From: Streptomyces guryensis
GTDB taxonomy: Bacteria > Actinomycetota > Actinomycetes > Streptomycetales > Streptomycetaceae
Assembly (NCBI RefSeq): GCF_021261325.1
Contig: NZ_JAJSBI010000003.1
Coordinates: 62,001-126,000, forward strand
Direction: 5' to 3'
DNA: 64,000 nt
The notes under the pieces were generated by a model. It was given only the letters and a program-made list of their open reading frames with translations, searched no databases and was not told the DNA's origin. This document shows, piece after piece, positions 46,313 to 55,433 of this stretch. The translations under genes and the position numbers were made by a program. How positions within the stretch are numbered: the stretch's first letter is position 1; each line of letters starts with the position of its first letter.

Positions 46313-48727
46313 GTGACGGCATTGGCACGGTGGTGCTATCGGCACCGGCTGGTGGTCCTGTTGCTGTGGGTGGGGGCGCTGTTCGGCCTGGGCTTCTCGG
46401 CCTCGACGGCGGGAACGAACTACGCGAACGTCTTCTCCCTCCCGGACACGGACTCCAAGAGCGCGTACGACCTGATGGAGAAGGCCTTCCCGAACACCTC
46501 GGGCGACACCGACACGGTGGTGTGGAAGACCGACCAGGGCTCGGTGAGGGACCAGGCGGTCCGCTCCCGGATCACGCCCGCCCTCGACAGGATCGCGAAG
46601 ATGACCGGCGTGGGCGCGGTGACCAGCCCGTACACCGGAGCCCGGGGAGCCGCGCAGATCAGCGGTGACGGCAAGATCGCGTACGCCCAGCTGACCTTCG
46701 CCAAGCGTGCGAACGAGGTGCCCAAGGATCTCGTCCAGAAGGTCGTCGACACCGCGCGGGCGGCTGAGAAGGGCGGTCTGCAGGTCGAGTTGGGCGGCCA
46801 GGCCATCCAGCGCGTCCAGGCGCCGCCGCAGGGTCTGTCGGAGATGGTCGGCATCGTCGCGGCTGCCGTCGTGCTGTTCCTGGCCTTCGGCTCGTTCTTC
46901 GCGATGATGCTGCCGATCGCCATCGCGGTCTTCGGCGTCGGTATGGGCCTGTTCTCCACCCAGTTGCTCAGCCACACCACCGACATCCCCGACATCGCCC
47001 CGCTGCTCGCCTCCCTGATCGGCCTCGGCGTCGGCATCGACTACGCGCTGTTCATCGTGACCCGGCACCGGCGCGGCATCCTGCGGGGCCTTGACCCCGA
47101 GGAGTCCGCGGTCACGGCCCTCAACACCTCGGGCCGGGCGGTGCTGTTCGCGGGCGGCACGGTCTGCATCGCACTCGCCGGGATGCTCGTGACGCAGCTG
47201 CGCTTCCTGGACGGGGTGGTCATCGGAACGTCCCTGACGGTCGTGCTCAGCGTCATGGCCGCCACCACCCTGCTCCCGGCCCTGCTCGGCTTCCTGGGCC
47301 CGCGGGTGCTCAGCCGCCGCCAGCGCCGCCGCCTGGCGGCCGAGGGCCCCGAGCCGGAGCGGGCGAGCGGCCTCGCGGCCCGCTGGTCGACGAACGTCGA
47401 GAAGCGCCCCCGCAGGATCGCGGCACTCGCCCTGGTCGTCATGGCCGTCCTCGCCATTCCGGTGCTGTCGCTCCGTCTCGGCGCCACCGACCAGGGCAAC
47501 GACGACGCCTCGACGACCACCAGGAAGGCGTACGACCTGCTCGCCGAGGGCTTCGGCCCCGGCTTCAACGGCCCGCTCCAGGTGGTCAGCGTGAGCGGTG
47601 ACACCGCCACCCTGGTCAAGGGCATCGAGTCGACCCCCGGGGTGGCCCGAGTGGCCGCACTGCCGCCCGCGCAGGGCGTGACGGTCATCCAGGTCGTACC
47701 GAAGACGTCACCGCAGTCCAAGGAGACGGACGATCTGATCGACACCCTGCGGGACCGGGTGATCCCGAAGGCCGGGGCCCAGGCCCATGTCGGCGGTGTG
47801 ACGGCGGTGTCCAAGGACTTCGCTTCCGTCACCGGCGACCGCCTGCCGCTGTTCATCGCGACGATCATCGGCCTCGGCTTCCTGCTCCTGCTGATCGCCT
47901 TCCGCTCCCTGGTGGTACCGCTGACGGCCGCCCTGATGAACCTGATCGCCGCGGCGGCCTCCTTCGGCGTCCTCGTCGCGGTCTTCCAGTGGGGCTGGGG
48001 CCTGGATCTGCTGGGCCTGGGCAAGGAGGGCCCGATCAACGCCTTCCTGCCGGTCATCATGCTGTCCCTCCTCTTCGGCCTCTCGATGGACTACCAGGTG
48101 TTCCTGGTGAGCCGGATGCACGAGGAGTGGGTGCACACGCGCGACAACGCGCGCGCGGTGCGCGTCGGCCTGGCGGAGACCAGCCGGGTCATCAACTCCG
48201 CGGCCCTGATCATGGTCTGCGTGTTCCTGGCCTTCGTCCTGAGCGGTGACTCGGGGGCGGCGATGGCGGGCGTGGGCCTGGCCGCCGCGGTGGCCCTGGA
48301 CGCGTTCATCCTCCGTACGGCACTGGTGCCGGCCGCGATGCATCTGCTGGGGAACTCCAACTGGTGGCTGCCGGAGTGGCTGGAGAAACGGCTTCCGCAC
48401 CTGGCGGTCGAGTCGAAAGAGGAGGGATTCGAAGCGCCGGCCTCGGACGGCCCGGCCTCCGTGGTCCACGGCTTCATACGCACCGCTGACGGCGAACCGG
48501 TGGACGGCGCCTCGGTGATGCTGCTGTCGAAGGGCGGGCGGCGGCTGGACGGGGTGACGTCACTGGCGGACGGCTCGTACATCGTGTCGGTACCGGCGCC
48601 GGGGACCTATCTGCTGGCGACGACGGCGACGGCGTACGGCTCACGGGCGGCACAGGTCGTGGTGGCGGGCGGACCACTGGTGTACGACGTGGAGCTGGCG
48701 GAGGGGGAGGTGGACGCGGTGAACTGA
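46313..48727 (+). CDS. MMPL-family transporter with C-terminal carboxypeptidase-regulatory-like domain
   Basis: 804 aa RND/MMPL exporter. A start helix (RLVVLLLWVGALFGLGFSAS), two large extracytoplasmic loops and about eleven to twelve helices including IGLGVGIDYALFIVTRHRRG and LLFGLSMDYQVFLVSRMHEE, the conserved proton-relay helices. The last ~90 residues (VVHGFIRTADGEPVDGASVM, DGVTSLADGSYIVSVPAPGT) form a beta-sandwich of the CarboxypepD_reg/DUF4198 type, which is unusual on an MMPL protein. GTG start with AAGGAG upstream. Substrate, probably a lipid or drug, is unknown. Confidence 0.9.
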   Translation: MTALARWCYRHRLVVLLLWVGALFGLGFSASTAGTNYANVFSLPDTDSKSAYDLMEKAFPNTSGDTDTVVWKTDQGSVRDQAVRSRITPALDRIAKMTGVGAVTSPYTGARGAAQISGDGKIAYAQLTFAKRANEVPKDLVQKVVDTARAAEKGGLQVELGGQAIQRVQAPPQGLSEMVGIVAAAVVLFLAFGSFFAMMLPIAIAVFGVGMGLFSTQLLSHTTDIPDIAPLLASLIGLGVGIDYALFIVTRHRRGILRGLDPEESAVTALNTSGRAVLFAGGTVCIALAGMLVTQLRFLDGVVIGTSLTVVLSVMAATTLLPALLGFLGPRVLSRRQRRRLAAEGPEPERASGLAARWSTNVEKRPRRIAALALVVMAVLAIPVLSLRLGATDQGNDDASTTTRKAYDLLAEGFGPGFNGPLQVVSVSGDTATLVKGIESTPGVARVAALPPAQGVTVIQVVPKTSPQSKETDDLIDTLRDRVIPKAGAQAHVGGVTAVSKDFASVTGDRLPLFIATIIGLGFLLLLIAFRSLVVPLTAALMNLIAAAASFGVLVAVFQWGWGLDLLGLGKEGPINAFLPVIMLSLLFGLSMDYQVFLVSRMHEEWVHTRDNARAVRVGLAETSRVINSAALIMVCVFLAFVLSGDSGAAMAGVGLAAAVALDAFILRTALVPAAMHLLGNSNWWLPEWLEKRLPHLAVESKEEGFEAPASDGPASVVHGFIRTADGEPVDGASVMLLSKGGRRLDGVTSLADGSYIVSVPAPGTYLLATTATAYGSRAAQVVVAGGPLVYDVELAEGEVDAVN

Positions 48728-48732
48728 CCGCG

Positions 48733-49467
48733 TCAGGACGACTTGCCGGGGGTCGGCAGCACCTTCGTCATCCCCGGCAGGAAGTCCGTGAACAGCTCGT
48801 GCACCTCCCGCACCAGCGGCCGCAGCACTCGGAACCTGGCCAGCGACACACCACGGGCCGTCAGCCGGGCCCCCCGCTCGGCCAGCCGGTAGCTCCGCTC
48901 CCGGCCCTCGGTCCGGTCGAAGATCCAGTACAGGACCAGTCCCATCTGGGAGAGCCACATCAACTCGGGCAGGACATCGCGGAGTTCCTCCGGGACCTTG
49001 GTCTTCGTCGCTCCCTCCAGCACCTCCCGGTGGACGGAGATGGCCTCCACGCGTGCGTGCTCCGACTCCTCGGAGAACGGGCTGAGCGGGCTGTCCGGGT
49101 CGGCGGCGTTCTTGAAGAACTGGACCGCGAACTCGTGGTACGGCGTGGCGATGTCCAGCCACGTCTTCAGGACGCCCGCGAGCCGCGCCTCCAGGTCGGT
49201 CTCCCGGTCCAGGACCTCCCGGATCGCCGCCCGGTGCTCGGCGGCCAGCCGGTCGTAGAACCCCTGGATCAGGTGTTCCTTGCCGGCGAAGTAGTAGTAC
49301 GCGTTGCCGACGGAGACCCCGGCCTCCTGGGCGATGGCCCGCATCGTCGTCTTCTCGTAGCCCCGCTCCTGGAACAGCCGCATCGCGGTCTCCAGGATCA
49401 GCGCACGGGTCTGCTCGGACTTGCTGGGGTTGCCGCCCTCGTCGGGGCCGTCGTTCTTCGCAGGCAC
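48733..49467 (-). CDS. TetR/AcrR-family regulator
   Basis: 244 aa. The N-terminal HTH is TRALILETAMRLFQERGYEK, TTMRAIAQEAGVSVGNAYYY. The long helical C-terminal domain is typical; its ligand is unknown. It is the third gene of a minus-strand unit with the DCC and membrane protein genes, 11 bp after the DCC stop. The GTG has no Shine-Dalgarno, but TAGGCT lies 8 nt upstream inside the DCC gene, so an additional internal leaderless promoter is possible. Two perfect palindromes before the first gene are candidate targets. Confidence 0.9.
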   Translation of the reverse strand: MPAKNDGPDEGGNPSKSEQTRALILETAMRLFQERGYEKTTMRAIAQEAGVSVGNAYYYFAGKEHLIQGFYDRLAAEHRAAIREVLDRETDLEARLAGVLKTWLDIATPYHEFAVQFFKNAADPDSPLSPFSEESEHARVEAISVHREVLEGATKTKVPEELRDVLPELMWLSQMGLVLYWIFDRTEGRERSYRLAERGARLTARGVSLARFRVLRPLVREVHELFTDFLPGMTKVLPTPGKSS

Positions 49468-49478
49468 GGAAAGAGAGC

Positions 49479-49964
49479 CTACGGGGTGGCACAGGAGCCG
49501 CCGTCGCAGCCCGGTGCGCTGTACGTCCAGCCCTGCCCCGGCTGGTAGGCCCACCCGTCCGCGCGGCGGTACACCTGCCCGCCCCACATGGCGCCCCGCC
49601 ACTTCGCGGCCGCGAGGACCGCCCCTCTGGCGAGCCTCGCCCCCGACGGCGTGCTGAGCCGGTGGGCGAGCGGCCGGTGCTCGCGCAGCGCCCACAGGGT
49701 GACGATCCAGGCGGCGGCCGCCCGGTAGACCTGCCCCGCGTCGCCGACGACGGTGATCTCGTCGAGGGTGGCGCCGTGGTCGAGGCCGGGGAAGCGCCGC
49801 CGGGCCTCCTCCGATGCCGCGGGCACGAGTTCCAGCGGCACCAGCTGCGGCTGCCGTACCAGCCAGTCGCGCAGGAAGGCGCAGAGCGCGCACTCGGCGT
49901 CGTACAGAACGGTGAGCCGGCGGACCGGGACCCGGTCCGCCTTCGTGGCAGTCGCCTCGCTCAT
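49479..49964 (-). CDS. DCC-family thiol-disulfide oxidoreductase-like protein
   Basis: 161 aa. LYDAECALCAFLRDWL is the DXXCXXC motif that defines the DCC (DUF393) family, predicted to have a thioredoxin-like redox role. The C-terminal third (GWAYQPGQGWTYSAPGCDGG) holds a further Cys pair and is not part of the core family. The ATG overlaps the stop of the upstream membrane protein gene (ATGA). Likely regulated by the downstream TetR protein. Confidence 0.82.
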   Translation of the reverse strand: MSEATATKADRVPVRRLTVLYDAECALCAFLRDWLVRQPQLVPLELVPAASEEARRRFPGLDHGATLDEITVVGDAGQVYRAAAAWIVTLWALREHRPLAHRLSTPSGARLARGAVLAAAKWRGAMWGGQVYRRADGWAYQPGQGWTYSAPGCDGGSCATP

Positions 49965-50356
49965 GCCCCGACCCAGTCCTGCGGCGCGACCGGCGGCACC
50001 TGCTCCCGCTCCAGCATCCCGCGCCGCCGGATCCTGTTGAGGACGTACACGTTGCCCAGGTGCATCACACCCAGCACCAGCAGCACCACGCCGAGCTTGG
50101 TCGACAGGGCCTCGAAGATCTCCCGGGTGTCCTCGATGGTCTCGTCGCCGCTCAGGTACAGGGCGACGAAGCCGAGGTTGACGAGGTAGAAGCCGACCAC
50201 CAGGAGGTGGTTGACGGCCTCGGCGAGCTTCTCGTTCCCCTTCAGCACGTCGGCGAGGAAGATCCGCCCGTTGCGGCTGAGCGTGCGGGCCACCCAGATG
50301 GTCAGCGCGATGCTGACCAGCAGGTAGATGACGTAGGCGATGACCGTGCGGTCCAT
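49961..50356 (-). CDS. Small polytopic membrane protein
   Basis: 131 aa with three hydrophobic helices (VIAYVIYLLVSIALTIWVAR, HLLVVGFYLVNLGFVALYL, LGVVLLVLGVMHLGNVYVL). No catalytic motif; I do not recognise the function. First gene of the membrane-DCC-TetR unit, with AAGGGG before the ATG. Co-translation with a DCC redox protein suggests membrane-associated redox chemistry, but this is inference. Two 14-bp palindromes lie immediately upstream. Confidence 0.75.
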   Translation of the reverse strand: MDRTVIAYVIYLLVSIALTIWVARTLSRNGRIFLADVLKGNEKLAEAVNHLLVVGFYLVNLGFVALYLSGDETIEDTREIFEALSTKLGVVLLVLGVMHLGNVYVLNRIRRRGMLEREQVPPVAPQDWVGA

Positions 50357-50369
50357 GCCCCACCCCTTC

Positions 50370-50428
50370 TTGAACGCGTTCAAAACGCTGACAGGGGTGA
50401 CTGTAGACCTGTTTTTGAACACGTTCAA
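50370..50428. promoter_or_regulatory. Paired TTGAACRCGTTCAA operators
   Basis: Perfect palindromes TTGAACGCGTTCAA (50370-50383) and TTGAACACGTTCAA (50415-50428) are centred 45 bp apart, just before the membrane-DCC-TetR unit. Their size and symmetry fit a TetR-type dimer; the TetR gene in the same unit is the likely ligand-responsive repressor. Confidence 0.75.
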
Positions 50429-50486
50429 GTCGGATGGGGCATCGCGAGACGCGGCATCGCGGGGGTGGCTCGGGGGGTCCGCGGCC

Positions 50487-50897
50487 TCAGGGCCTGCGGC
50501 CGAGTTCCGGGCGCTTGCTGTAGTCCGTGAACCCGATGACGTTCCCCCACGGGTCGGCGATCTCGGCGGTCCAGCCGGTGGCGACGGAGAAGGGGTCGTC
50601 GAGGAGCGGGATGCCCGCCGCGGCGAGGGAACGGGCCGCGGTCCGCGCGTCGGCCACCTCGATCCACACACGCGTCGAGGGCCACGGCGGAGACCGGTGC
50701 CCCAGCTCCTCCTCCTGCCGCAGCAGAAGCCCCGGTGTCTCGCCCCCGACCTTCAGCAGCGCGATCCCGGCCTCGTCGAACCGGAAGCCCACCGTGAACC
50801 CGGCGCGCTCGTAGAAATCGATCGCCACGGCGAGGTTCCCGACGGGCAGCAGGACGTTGTCGAATCCGAGCAGTTCGTACGACTGGTCATCTGACAT
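50487..50897 (-). CDS. VOC-superfamily (glyoxalase/bleomycin-resistance-like) protein
   Basis: 136 aa. The beta-alpha-beta-beta-beta modules are visible as NVLLPVGNLAVAIDFYERAG, GFTVGFRFDEAGIALLKVG and AEIADPWGNVIGFTDYSK. This small fold covers dioxygenases, lyases and antibiotic-binding proteins; the role is unassigned. ATG 50897 lies 6 nt after TATTCT (50904-50909 complement) with no Shine-Dalgarno, so it is probably leaderless; the frame is open upstream but unrelated. Confidence 0.85.
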   Translation of the reverse strand: MSDDQSYELLGFDNVLLPVGNLAVAIDFYERAGFTVGFRFDEAGIALLKVGGETPGLLLRQEEELGHRSPPWPSTRVWIEVADARTAARSLAAAGIPLLDDPFSVATGWTAEIADPWGNVIGFTDYSKRPELGRRP

Positions 50898-51012
50898 ACC
50901 GTCAGAATAGGAGGGGCGGCGCGCGCTCGGTGGGGACCGGCCGTGCGGGGTCACTCATTGGGGCGAGCGACACCGTTCGTGGAGCCGGGTCCCAGCGGAC
51001 GCGTACGAGCAA

Positions 51013-51050
51013 GGGCCCCGCCCCCGGAACGGATTCCGGGAGCGGGGCCC
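51013..51050. terminator. Strong hairpin terminator after sdhB
   Basis: Arms GGGCCCCGC (51013-51021) and GCGGGGCCC (51042-51050) pair perfectly; the inner stem continues as CCCGGAA/TTCCGGG around a CGGA loop, with one mismatch. It lies about 40 nt after the sdhB stop and is symmetric enough to act in both directions. Confidence 0.8.
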
Positions 51051-51091
51051 TCAGCGACGTACGCGACGTACGGGAGACCTCGGGAAGGAGG

Positions 51092-51865
51092 TCAGAAGCG
51101 GCGCGTGATCAGTGCCCGCTTCACTTCCTGGATCGCCTTCGTGACCTCGATACCGCGCGGGCAGGCGTCCGTGCAGTTGAAGGTCGTGCGGCAGCGCCAC
51201 ACGCCGTCACGGTCGTTCAGGATCTCCAGGCGCTGCTCGCCGGCCTCGTCGCGCGAGTCGAAGATGAAGCGGTGCGCGTTGACGATGGCGGCCGGACCGA
51301 AGTACTGGCCGTCGTTCCAGAAGACCGGGCAGGACGACGTGCACGCGGCGCACAGGATGCACTTCGTGGTGTCGTCGAAGCGCTCGCGGTCCTCGGCCGT
51401 CTGGAAACGCTCGCGGGTGGGCTCGTTCGTGTCCTTCGTGATGAGGAAGGGCATGACGTCCCGGTACGCCTGGAAGAACGGCTCCATGTCGACCACGAGG
51501 TCCTTCAGGACCGTCAGGCCCTTGATGGGCTCGACCGTGATCGGCTTCTCGGGGTTGATGTCCTTGATGAGGGTCTTGCAGGCAAGACGGTTCTTGCCGT
51601 TGATCCTCATCGCGTCCGAGCCGCAGATGCCGTGGGCACAGGAGCGGCGGAAGGTCAGCGTGCCGTCGACGTCCCACTTGATCTTGTGGAGGCCGTCGAG
51701 GACGCGCTCCTTGGGGTCGATCTCCAGCTGGAAGTCTTCCCAGACCGCCTCGGCCGAGACCTCCGGGTTGAACCGGCGGACGCGGAAGGTGACGGTGATG
51801 TACGGGGAGTCGGCGAAGCCGGGCTCGGGGGCCGCGTCCGCCTTCTCCAGAGTCGGGGTTGCCAT
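51092..51865 (-). CDS. sdhB: Succinate dehydrogenase iron-sulfur subunit
   Basis: 257 aa. [2Fe-2S] ligands are in RSCAHGICGSDAMRINGKN with the later LAC; the third position is Asp, as in E. coli SdhB. [4Fe-4S] ligands are in CILCAACTSSCP, and the last cluster is bound by CRTTFNCTDACPRGI. It carries electrons from SdhA to the membrane anchors of complex II. The ATG overlaps the sdhA stop by one base. Last gene of sdhCDAB, followed by a terminator. Confidence 0.97.
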   Translation of the reverse strand: MATPTLEKADAAPEPGFADSPYITVTFRVRRFNPEVSAEAVWEDFQLEIDPKERVLDGLHKIKWDVDGTLTFRRSCAHGICGSDAMRINGKNRLACKTLIKDINPEKPITVEPIKGLTVLKDLVVDMEPFFQAYRDVMPFLITKDTNEPTRERFQTAEDRERFDDTTKCILCAACTSSCPVFWNDGQYFGPAAIVNAHRFIFDSRDEAGEQRLEILNDRDGVWRCRTTFNCTDACPRGIEVTKAIQEVKRALITRRF

Positions 51866-53619
51866 CAGTACTTACGCTCCATCGGCTGGTAGCGGGTCTG
51901 GACGACCGGCTTGTAGTCGAGACGGATGGACTCGGCGCCGTCGTCGCCCACCTCGCGGTACGCCATGGTGTGGCGCATGAAGTTGACGTCGTCGCGGTTC
52001 GGGTAGTCCTCGCGGTAGTGACCGCCGCGGGACTCCTTGCGGGCCAGGGCGGACACGGCCATGACCTCGGCCAGGTCGAGCAGGTTGCCCAGCTCGACGG
52101 CCTCCAGCAGGTCGGTGTTGAACCGCTTGCCCTTGTCCTGGATCGACACGTTCTTGTAGCGTTCGCGCAGCTCGGCGATCTTCTCGACCGCCGTCTTGAT
52201 CGTCTGCTCGGTGCGGAACACCATGACGTTCGCGTCCATGGTCTCCTGCAGCTCGCGGCGCAGGACCGCCACGCGCTCGGTACCGGTGGACGTACGCAGC
52301 CGCTCGATCTGCGAGACCACCAGCTCCGCCGGGTTCTCCGGGAGTTCGACGTACTCCGCCGTCTGGCTGTACTCCGCCGCCGCGATGCCGGCCCGGCGGC
52401 CGAACACGTTGATGTCGAGCAGCGAGTTGGTGCCCAGGCGGTTGGCGCCGTGCACCGACACACAGGCGACCTCGCCGGCCGCGTACAGGCCCGGGACCAC
52501 CGTCGTGTTGTCGCTGAGGACCTCACCCTCGACGTTCGTCGGGATGCCGCCCATCGCGTAGTGCGCGGTGGGCTGGATCGGGATCGGGTCCGTGTAGGGC
52601 TCGATACCGAGGTACGTGCGCGCGAACTCGGTGATGTCGGGCAGCTTGGCGTCCAGCTGCTCCGGCGGGAGGTGCGTGAGGTCCAGGTAGACGTGGTCGC
52701 CCTCGGGACCGCAGCCGCGGCCCTCGCGGATCTCCGTGTAGATGGAGCGGGAGACGACGTCACGGGACGCGAGGTCCTTCATGACCGGCGCGTACTTCTC
52801 CATGAAGCGCTCGCCGTCCTTGTTGCGGAGGATGCCGCCCTCACCACGGGCGCCCTCCGTCAGCAGGATGCCCATGCGCCAGATGCCGGTCGGGTGGAAC
52901 TGGAAGAACTCCATGTCCTCCAGCGGCAGCCCGCGCCGGTAGACGGCGGCCTGGCCGTCACCGGTCAGGGTGTGCGCGTTCGACGTCACCTTGAAGAACT
53001 TGCCGGTGCCGCCGGACGCGTAGATCACGGCCTTCGCCTGGAAGACGTGGATCTCACCGGTGGCGAGTTCGTACGCGACGACGCCCGCCGAGCGCTTCAC
53101 ACCGTCGACCTCGGTGATCAGCTGGTCGAGGACGTAGAACTCGTTGAAGAACTCCACGCCCTCCTTCACGCAGTTCTGGTACAGCGTCTGGAGGATCATG
53201 TGGCCGGTGCGGTCGGCCGCGTAGCAGGAGCGGCGGACGGGCGCCTCACCGTGGTTACGGGAGTGGCCGCCGAATCGCCGCTGGTCGATCGTCCCGTCGG
53301 GCGTCCGGTTGAACGGCAGGCCCATCTTCTCCAGGTCGAGGACGGAGTCGATGGCCTCCTTCGCCAGGATCTCGGCGGCGTCCTGGTCGACCAGGTAGTC
53401 ACCGCCCTTGACCGTGTCGAAGGTGTGCCACTCCCAGTTGTCCTCCTCCACGTTGGCCAGCGCGGCGGCCATGCCGCCCTGCGCGGCGCCCGTGTGGGAG
53501 CGGGTGGGGTAGAGCTTGGTCAGCACGGCGGTGCGGCTGCGCTTCGTCGACTCGATGGCGGCGCGCATACCGGCGCCGCCGGCGCCGACGATGACGGTGT
53601 CGTACTTGTGGATCTTCAT
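51865..53619 (-). CDS. sdhA: Succinate dehydrogenase flavoprotein subunit
   Basis: 584 aa. FAD-binding [17 protein letters not shown]; the covalent-FAD His in [22 protein letters not shown] and the active-site [24 protein letters not shown]. It oxidises succinate to fumarate in complex II, linking the TCA cycle and menaquinone pool. Expected length and all catalytic motifs are present. The start is an ATG 22 bp after the sdhD stop. Confidence 0.97.
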   Translation of the reverse strand: MKIHKYDTVIVGAGGAGMRAAIESTKRSRTAVLTKLYPTRSHTGAAQGGMAAALANVEEDNWEWHTFDTVKGGDYLVDQDAAEILAKEAIDSVLDLEKMGLPFNRTPDGTIDQRRFGGHSRNHGEAPVRRSCYAADRTGHMILQTLYQNCVKEGVEFFNEFYVLDQLITEVDGVKRSAGVVAYELATGEIHVFQAKAVIYASGGTGKFFKVTSNAHTLTGDGQAAVYRRGLPLEDMEFFQFHPTGIWRMGILLTEGARGEGGILRNKDGERFMEKYAPVMKDLASRDVVSRSIYTEIREGRGCGPEGDHVYLDLTHLPPEQLDAKLPDITEFARTYLGIEPYTDPIPIQPTAHYAMGGIPTNVEGEVLSDNTTVVPGLYAAGEVACVSVHGANRLGTNSLLDINVFGRRAGIAAAEYSQTAEYVELPENPAELVVSQIERLRTSTGTERVAVLRRELQETMDANVMVFRTEQTIKTAVEKIAELRERYKNVSIQDKGKRFNTDLLEAVELGNLLDLAEVMAVSALARKESRGGHYREDYPNRDDVNFMRHTMAYREVGDDGAESIRLDYKPVVQTRYQPMERKY

Positions 53620-53641
53620 GGTGGTTGCCTCAGCCCCGTGC

Positions 53642-54124
53642 CTAGCGGATGTTCGGGTCGAAGGTGAAGATCACCAGCGTGCCCAGCAGGATGGTGAACA
53701 CCGTGGCGGTGTAGAGCAGGCCCTTGAGCCACAGCCGGGTGTTCGCGCGCTCCGCGTAGTCGTTGATGACCGTGCGCAGGCCGTTGGCGCCGTGCAGCAT
53801 CGCGAGCCACAGCATGAGCAGGTCCCAGACCTGCCAGAACGGGCTCGCCCAGCGGCCTGCCACGAAGGCGAAGCCGATCTTCGAGACGCCGCCGTCCAGC
53901 ACGAGCTGGATGAGCAGGTGGCCGAGGACCAGGACGACGAGCACGATGCCGGACAGGCGCATGAAGAGCCAGCCGTACATCTCGAAGTTGCCCCGGGTCG
54001 ACTTCGGGGACTTCTTGGTGCGCTTGCGCGGGGCCTCGATCAGGGGCGCCGGGTTGTCGACGTTGTGGACGGAGCCGCCCTCGACGGGGCCGATCCCGGA
54101 CGCGGTGGTTTCAGTGGTGGCCAT
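53642..54124 (-). CDS. sdhD: Succinate dehydrogenase membrane anchor subunit D
   Basis: 160 aa. A cytoplasmic N-terminus of about 45 residues is followed by three transmembrane helices ([57 protein letters not shown]). The His residues in VLGHL and MLHGANGLR are candidate haem or quinone ligands. Six bases from the sdhC stop to this start, so translationally coupled. Confidence 0.93.
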   Translation of the reverse strand: MATTETTASGIGPVEGGSVHNVDNPAPLIEAPRKRTKKSPKSTRGNFEMYGWLFMRLSGIVLVVLVLGHLLIQLVLDGGVSKIGFAFVAGRWASPFWQVWDLLMLWLAMLHGANGLRTVINDYAERANTRLWLKGLLYTATVFTILLGTLVIFTFDPNIR

Positions 54125-54129
54125 CGGTC

Positions 54130-54510
54130 TCAGCTCCCGAACAGTTCACGAGCGGCGTGGCCGAGGACGGGGTAGATCGCCCCGAGCATCAGCACGACCC
54201 ACAGGCCCACGACGGACCAGAGCATCTGCTTCTGGTAGCGCGGGCCCTTCGACCAGAAGTCGACGGCGATGACGCGCAGGCCGTTCAGTGCGTGGAAGAG
54301 GATGGCGGCGACGAGGCCGTACTCCAGCACAGCGACGATCGGGGTCTTGTACGTGGCTACGACCTTGTCGTAGTCCTCGGGTGAGACACGGACGAGAGCG
54401 GTGTCCAGCACGTGAACGAACAGGAAGAAGAAGATGAGGACGCCGGTGACTCGATGAGCCACCCAGGACCACATTCCTTCCCGGCCGCGGTACAGCGTTC
54501 CAGCCGGCAC
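54130..54510 (-). CDS. sdhC: Succinate dehydrogenase cytochrome b556 subunit
   Basis: 126 aa with three transmembrane helices. The signature WSWVAHRVTGVLIFFFLFVH carries a His near the haem, and ILFHALNGLRVIAVD is the second family segment. It binds haem b and quinone in complex II. GTG start with GGAGGG nine bases upstream. First gene of sdhCDAB; the 255-bp gap upstream must contain the operon promoter. Confidence 0.94.
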   Translation of the reverse strand: MPAGTLYRGREGMWSWVAHRVTGVLIFFFLFVHVLDTALVRVSPEDYDKVVATYKTPIVAVLEYGLVAAILFHALNGLRVIAVDFWSKGPRYQKQMLWSVVGLWVVLMLGAIYPVLGHAARELFGS

Positions 54511-54727
54511 GGAAGTCCCTCCGGGAGCGGGGATTGGGGCCGCGCCGGCTTTGCCTGTCGGTCGGGCCCGGCCGGGTACGGTCCACCGGCCCCCAGCATG
54601 GTAGCCAGCCGCCGCCTTGGTGCTTACAGGGGGCCTACCGGTGTGATCAAAGTGGCACGCGGATGGGTTAGCGTATGCGGCTTCTGAGGTGGGGTGTCCT
54701 GGTTCATTTGCTCGGTGCGGCGCCGTC

Positions 54728-54785
54728 GGGGCTTGTCGCGCCCACGCGGCGGCAGCAGCAAATCGTCACAGTCCCGCGCCCCTGA
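54728..54785 (+). repeat. Dispersed repeat, copy 3, at the 3' end of the ureide decarboxylase gene
   Basis: GGGGCTTGTCGCGCCCACGC, then GGCGGCAGCAGCAAATCGTC and ACAGTCCCGCGCCCCT. It matches the 9851 copy (GGTCGCGCCCGCGCGGCGGA, then ACAGCCCCGCGCCCCT) but lacks the right hairpin arm. The stop codon of the gene at 54766 lies inside it. Confidence 0.8.
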
Positions 54786-55281
54786 GGAGGTGGACCACGC
54801 GTCCTCTTGCAAGGCGCCGGAGCTCCTCCGCCGCAACTACGCGTTCTTCCTCCGGATCGTTTGTGAGGCGTGAGCGGATGCCTGCCAAAGCGTGATCCAG
54901 GGCCTCAGCCGGGGGCAGGCCCTCCAGGCAGATCACGAAGGCGTGGCCGAACTTCGCCTCGTAGGCCGCGTGGGCCGCGCTCAGGGCCGTGTAGGCGATT
55001 GCGTACGTTTCGTCCGGCAATGGCGGCAGTGTCTCGCCCGCCAGGGCTTCCGACAGGTCCGTCGGGGAAAGGTCGTACGCGGCCTCGTCCGATGCGGCGA
55101 GTAGGGCGTCGATGTCCGGGTAGGGGCGGTGGTCTGCCACCCGGTGGGCCCAGCGGAGGCTGCGGAGGCAGCCCAGGAGGAGCTTGCGGGCCTCGTACGC
55201 GGGGGCGACGTTGAAGGCGTCCAGGATGGTGGGCAGCGCCGGTATGGCGGCGACTCGGCCAGGAAGGTGTGTGGGCGTCAC
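54766..55281 (-). CDS. 2-oxo-4-hydroxy-4-carboxy-5-ureidoimidazoline (OHCU) decarboxylase-like protein
   Basis: 171 aa. LRSLRWAHRVADHRPYPDID, DEAAYDLSPTDLSEALAGE and the C-terminal AKFGHAFVICLEG match Streptomyces OHCU decarboxylases of the uricase pathway, which convert OHCU to S-allantoin. The usual catalytic HPRIG segment is not clear, so activity is uncertain. The final residues (LLRGAGL) and the stop codon come from the dispersed repeat at 54728, so the native C-terminus was altered. GTG start; no other uricase-pathway gene is nearby. Confidence 0.75.
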   Translation of the reverse strand: MTPTHLPGRVAAIPALPTILDAFNVAPAYEARKLLLGCLRSLRWAHRVADHRPYPDIDALLAASDEAAYDLSPTDLSEALAGETLPPLPDETYAIAYTALSAAHAAYEAKFGHAFVICLEGLPPAEALDHALAGIRSRLTNDPEEERVVAAEELRRLARGRVVHLLRGAGL

Positions 55282-55433
55282 GTGTGTTTCGGCAGAGGAT
55301 GCTGTGGGAGCTGCGAGAGATGTGGTCTTACGTTATCGATATGGGGCGCGCCGTGTCCGACGGATGCCCGAATTTCACCCGCAAGAGAGAGTTTTGGAAC
55401 GCGTGGTGGACGCGTCGTGTTGTCTGTGGGCTT

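Noticed and set aside
50370..50428. LexA (SOS) boxes
   Set aside because: The palindromes have GAAC and GTTC separated by 2 bp, whereas actinobacterial LexA boxes need 4 bp; TetR-type sites fit better.
54511..54727. Rex-type operator in the sdh promoter region
   Set aside because: TGTGATCAAAG is present, but the second half does not match the TGTGAAC-type inverted repeat, so I do not claim it.
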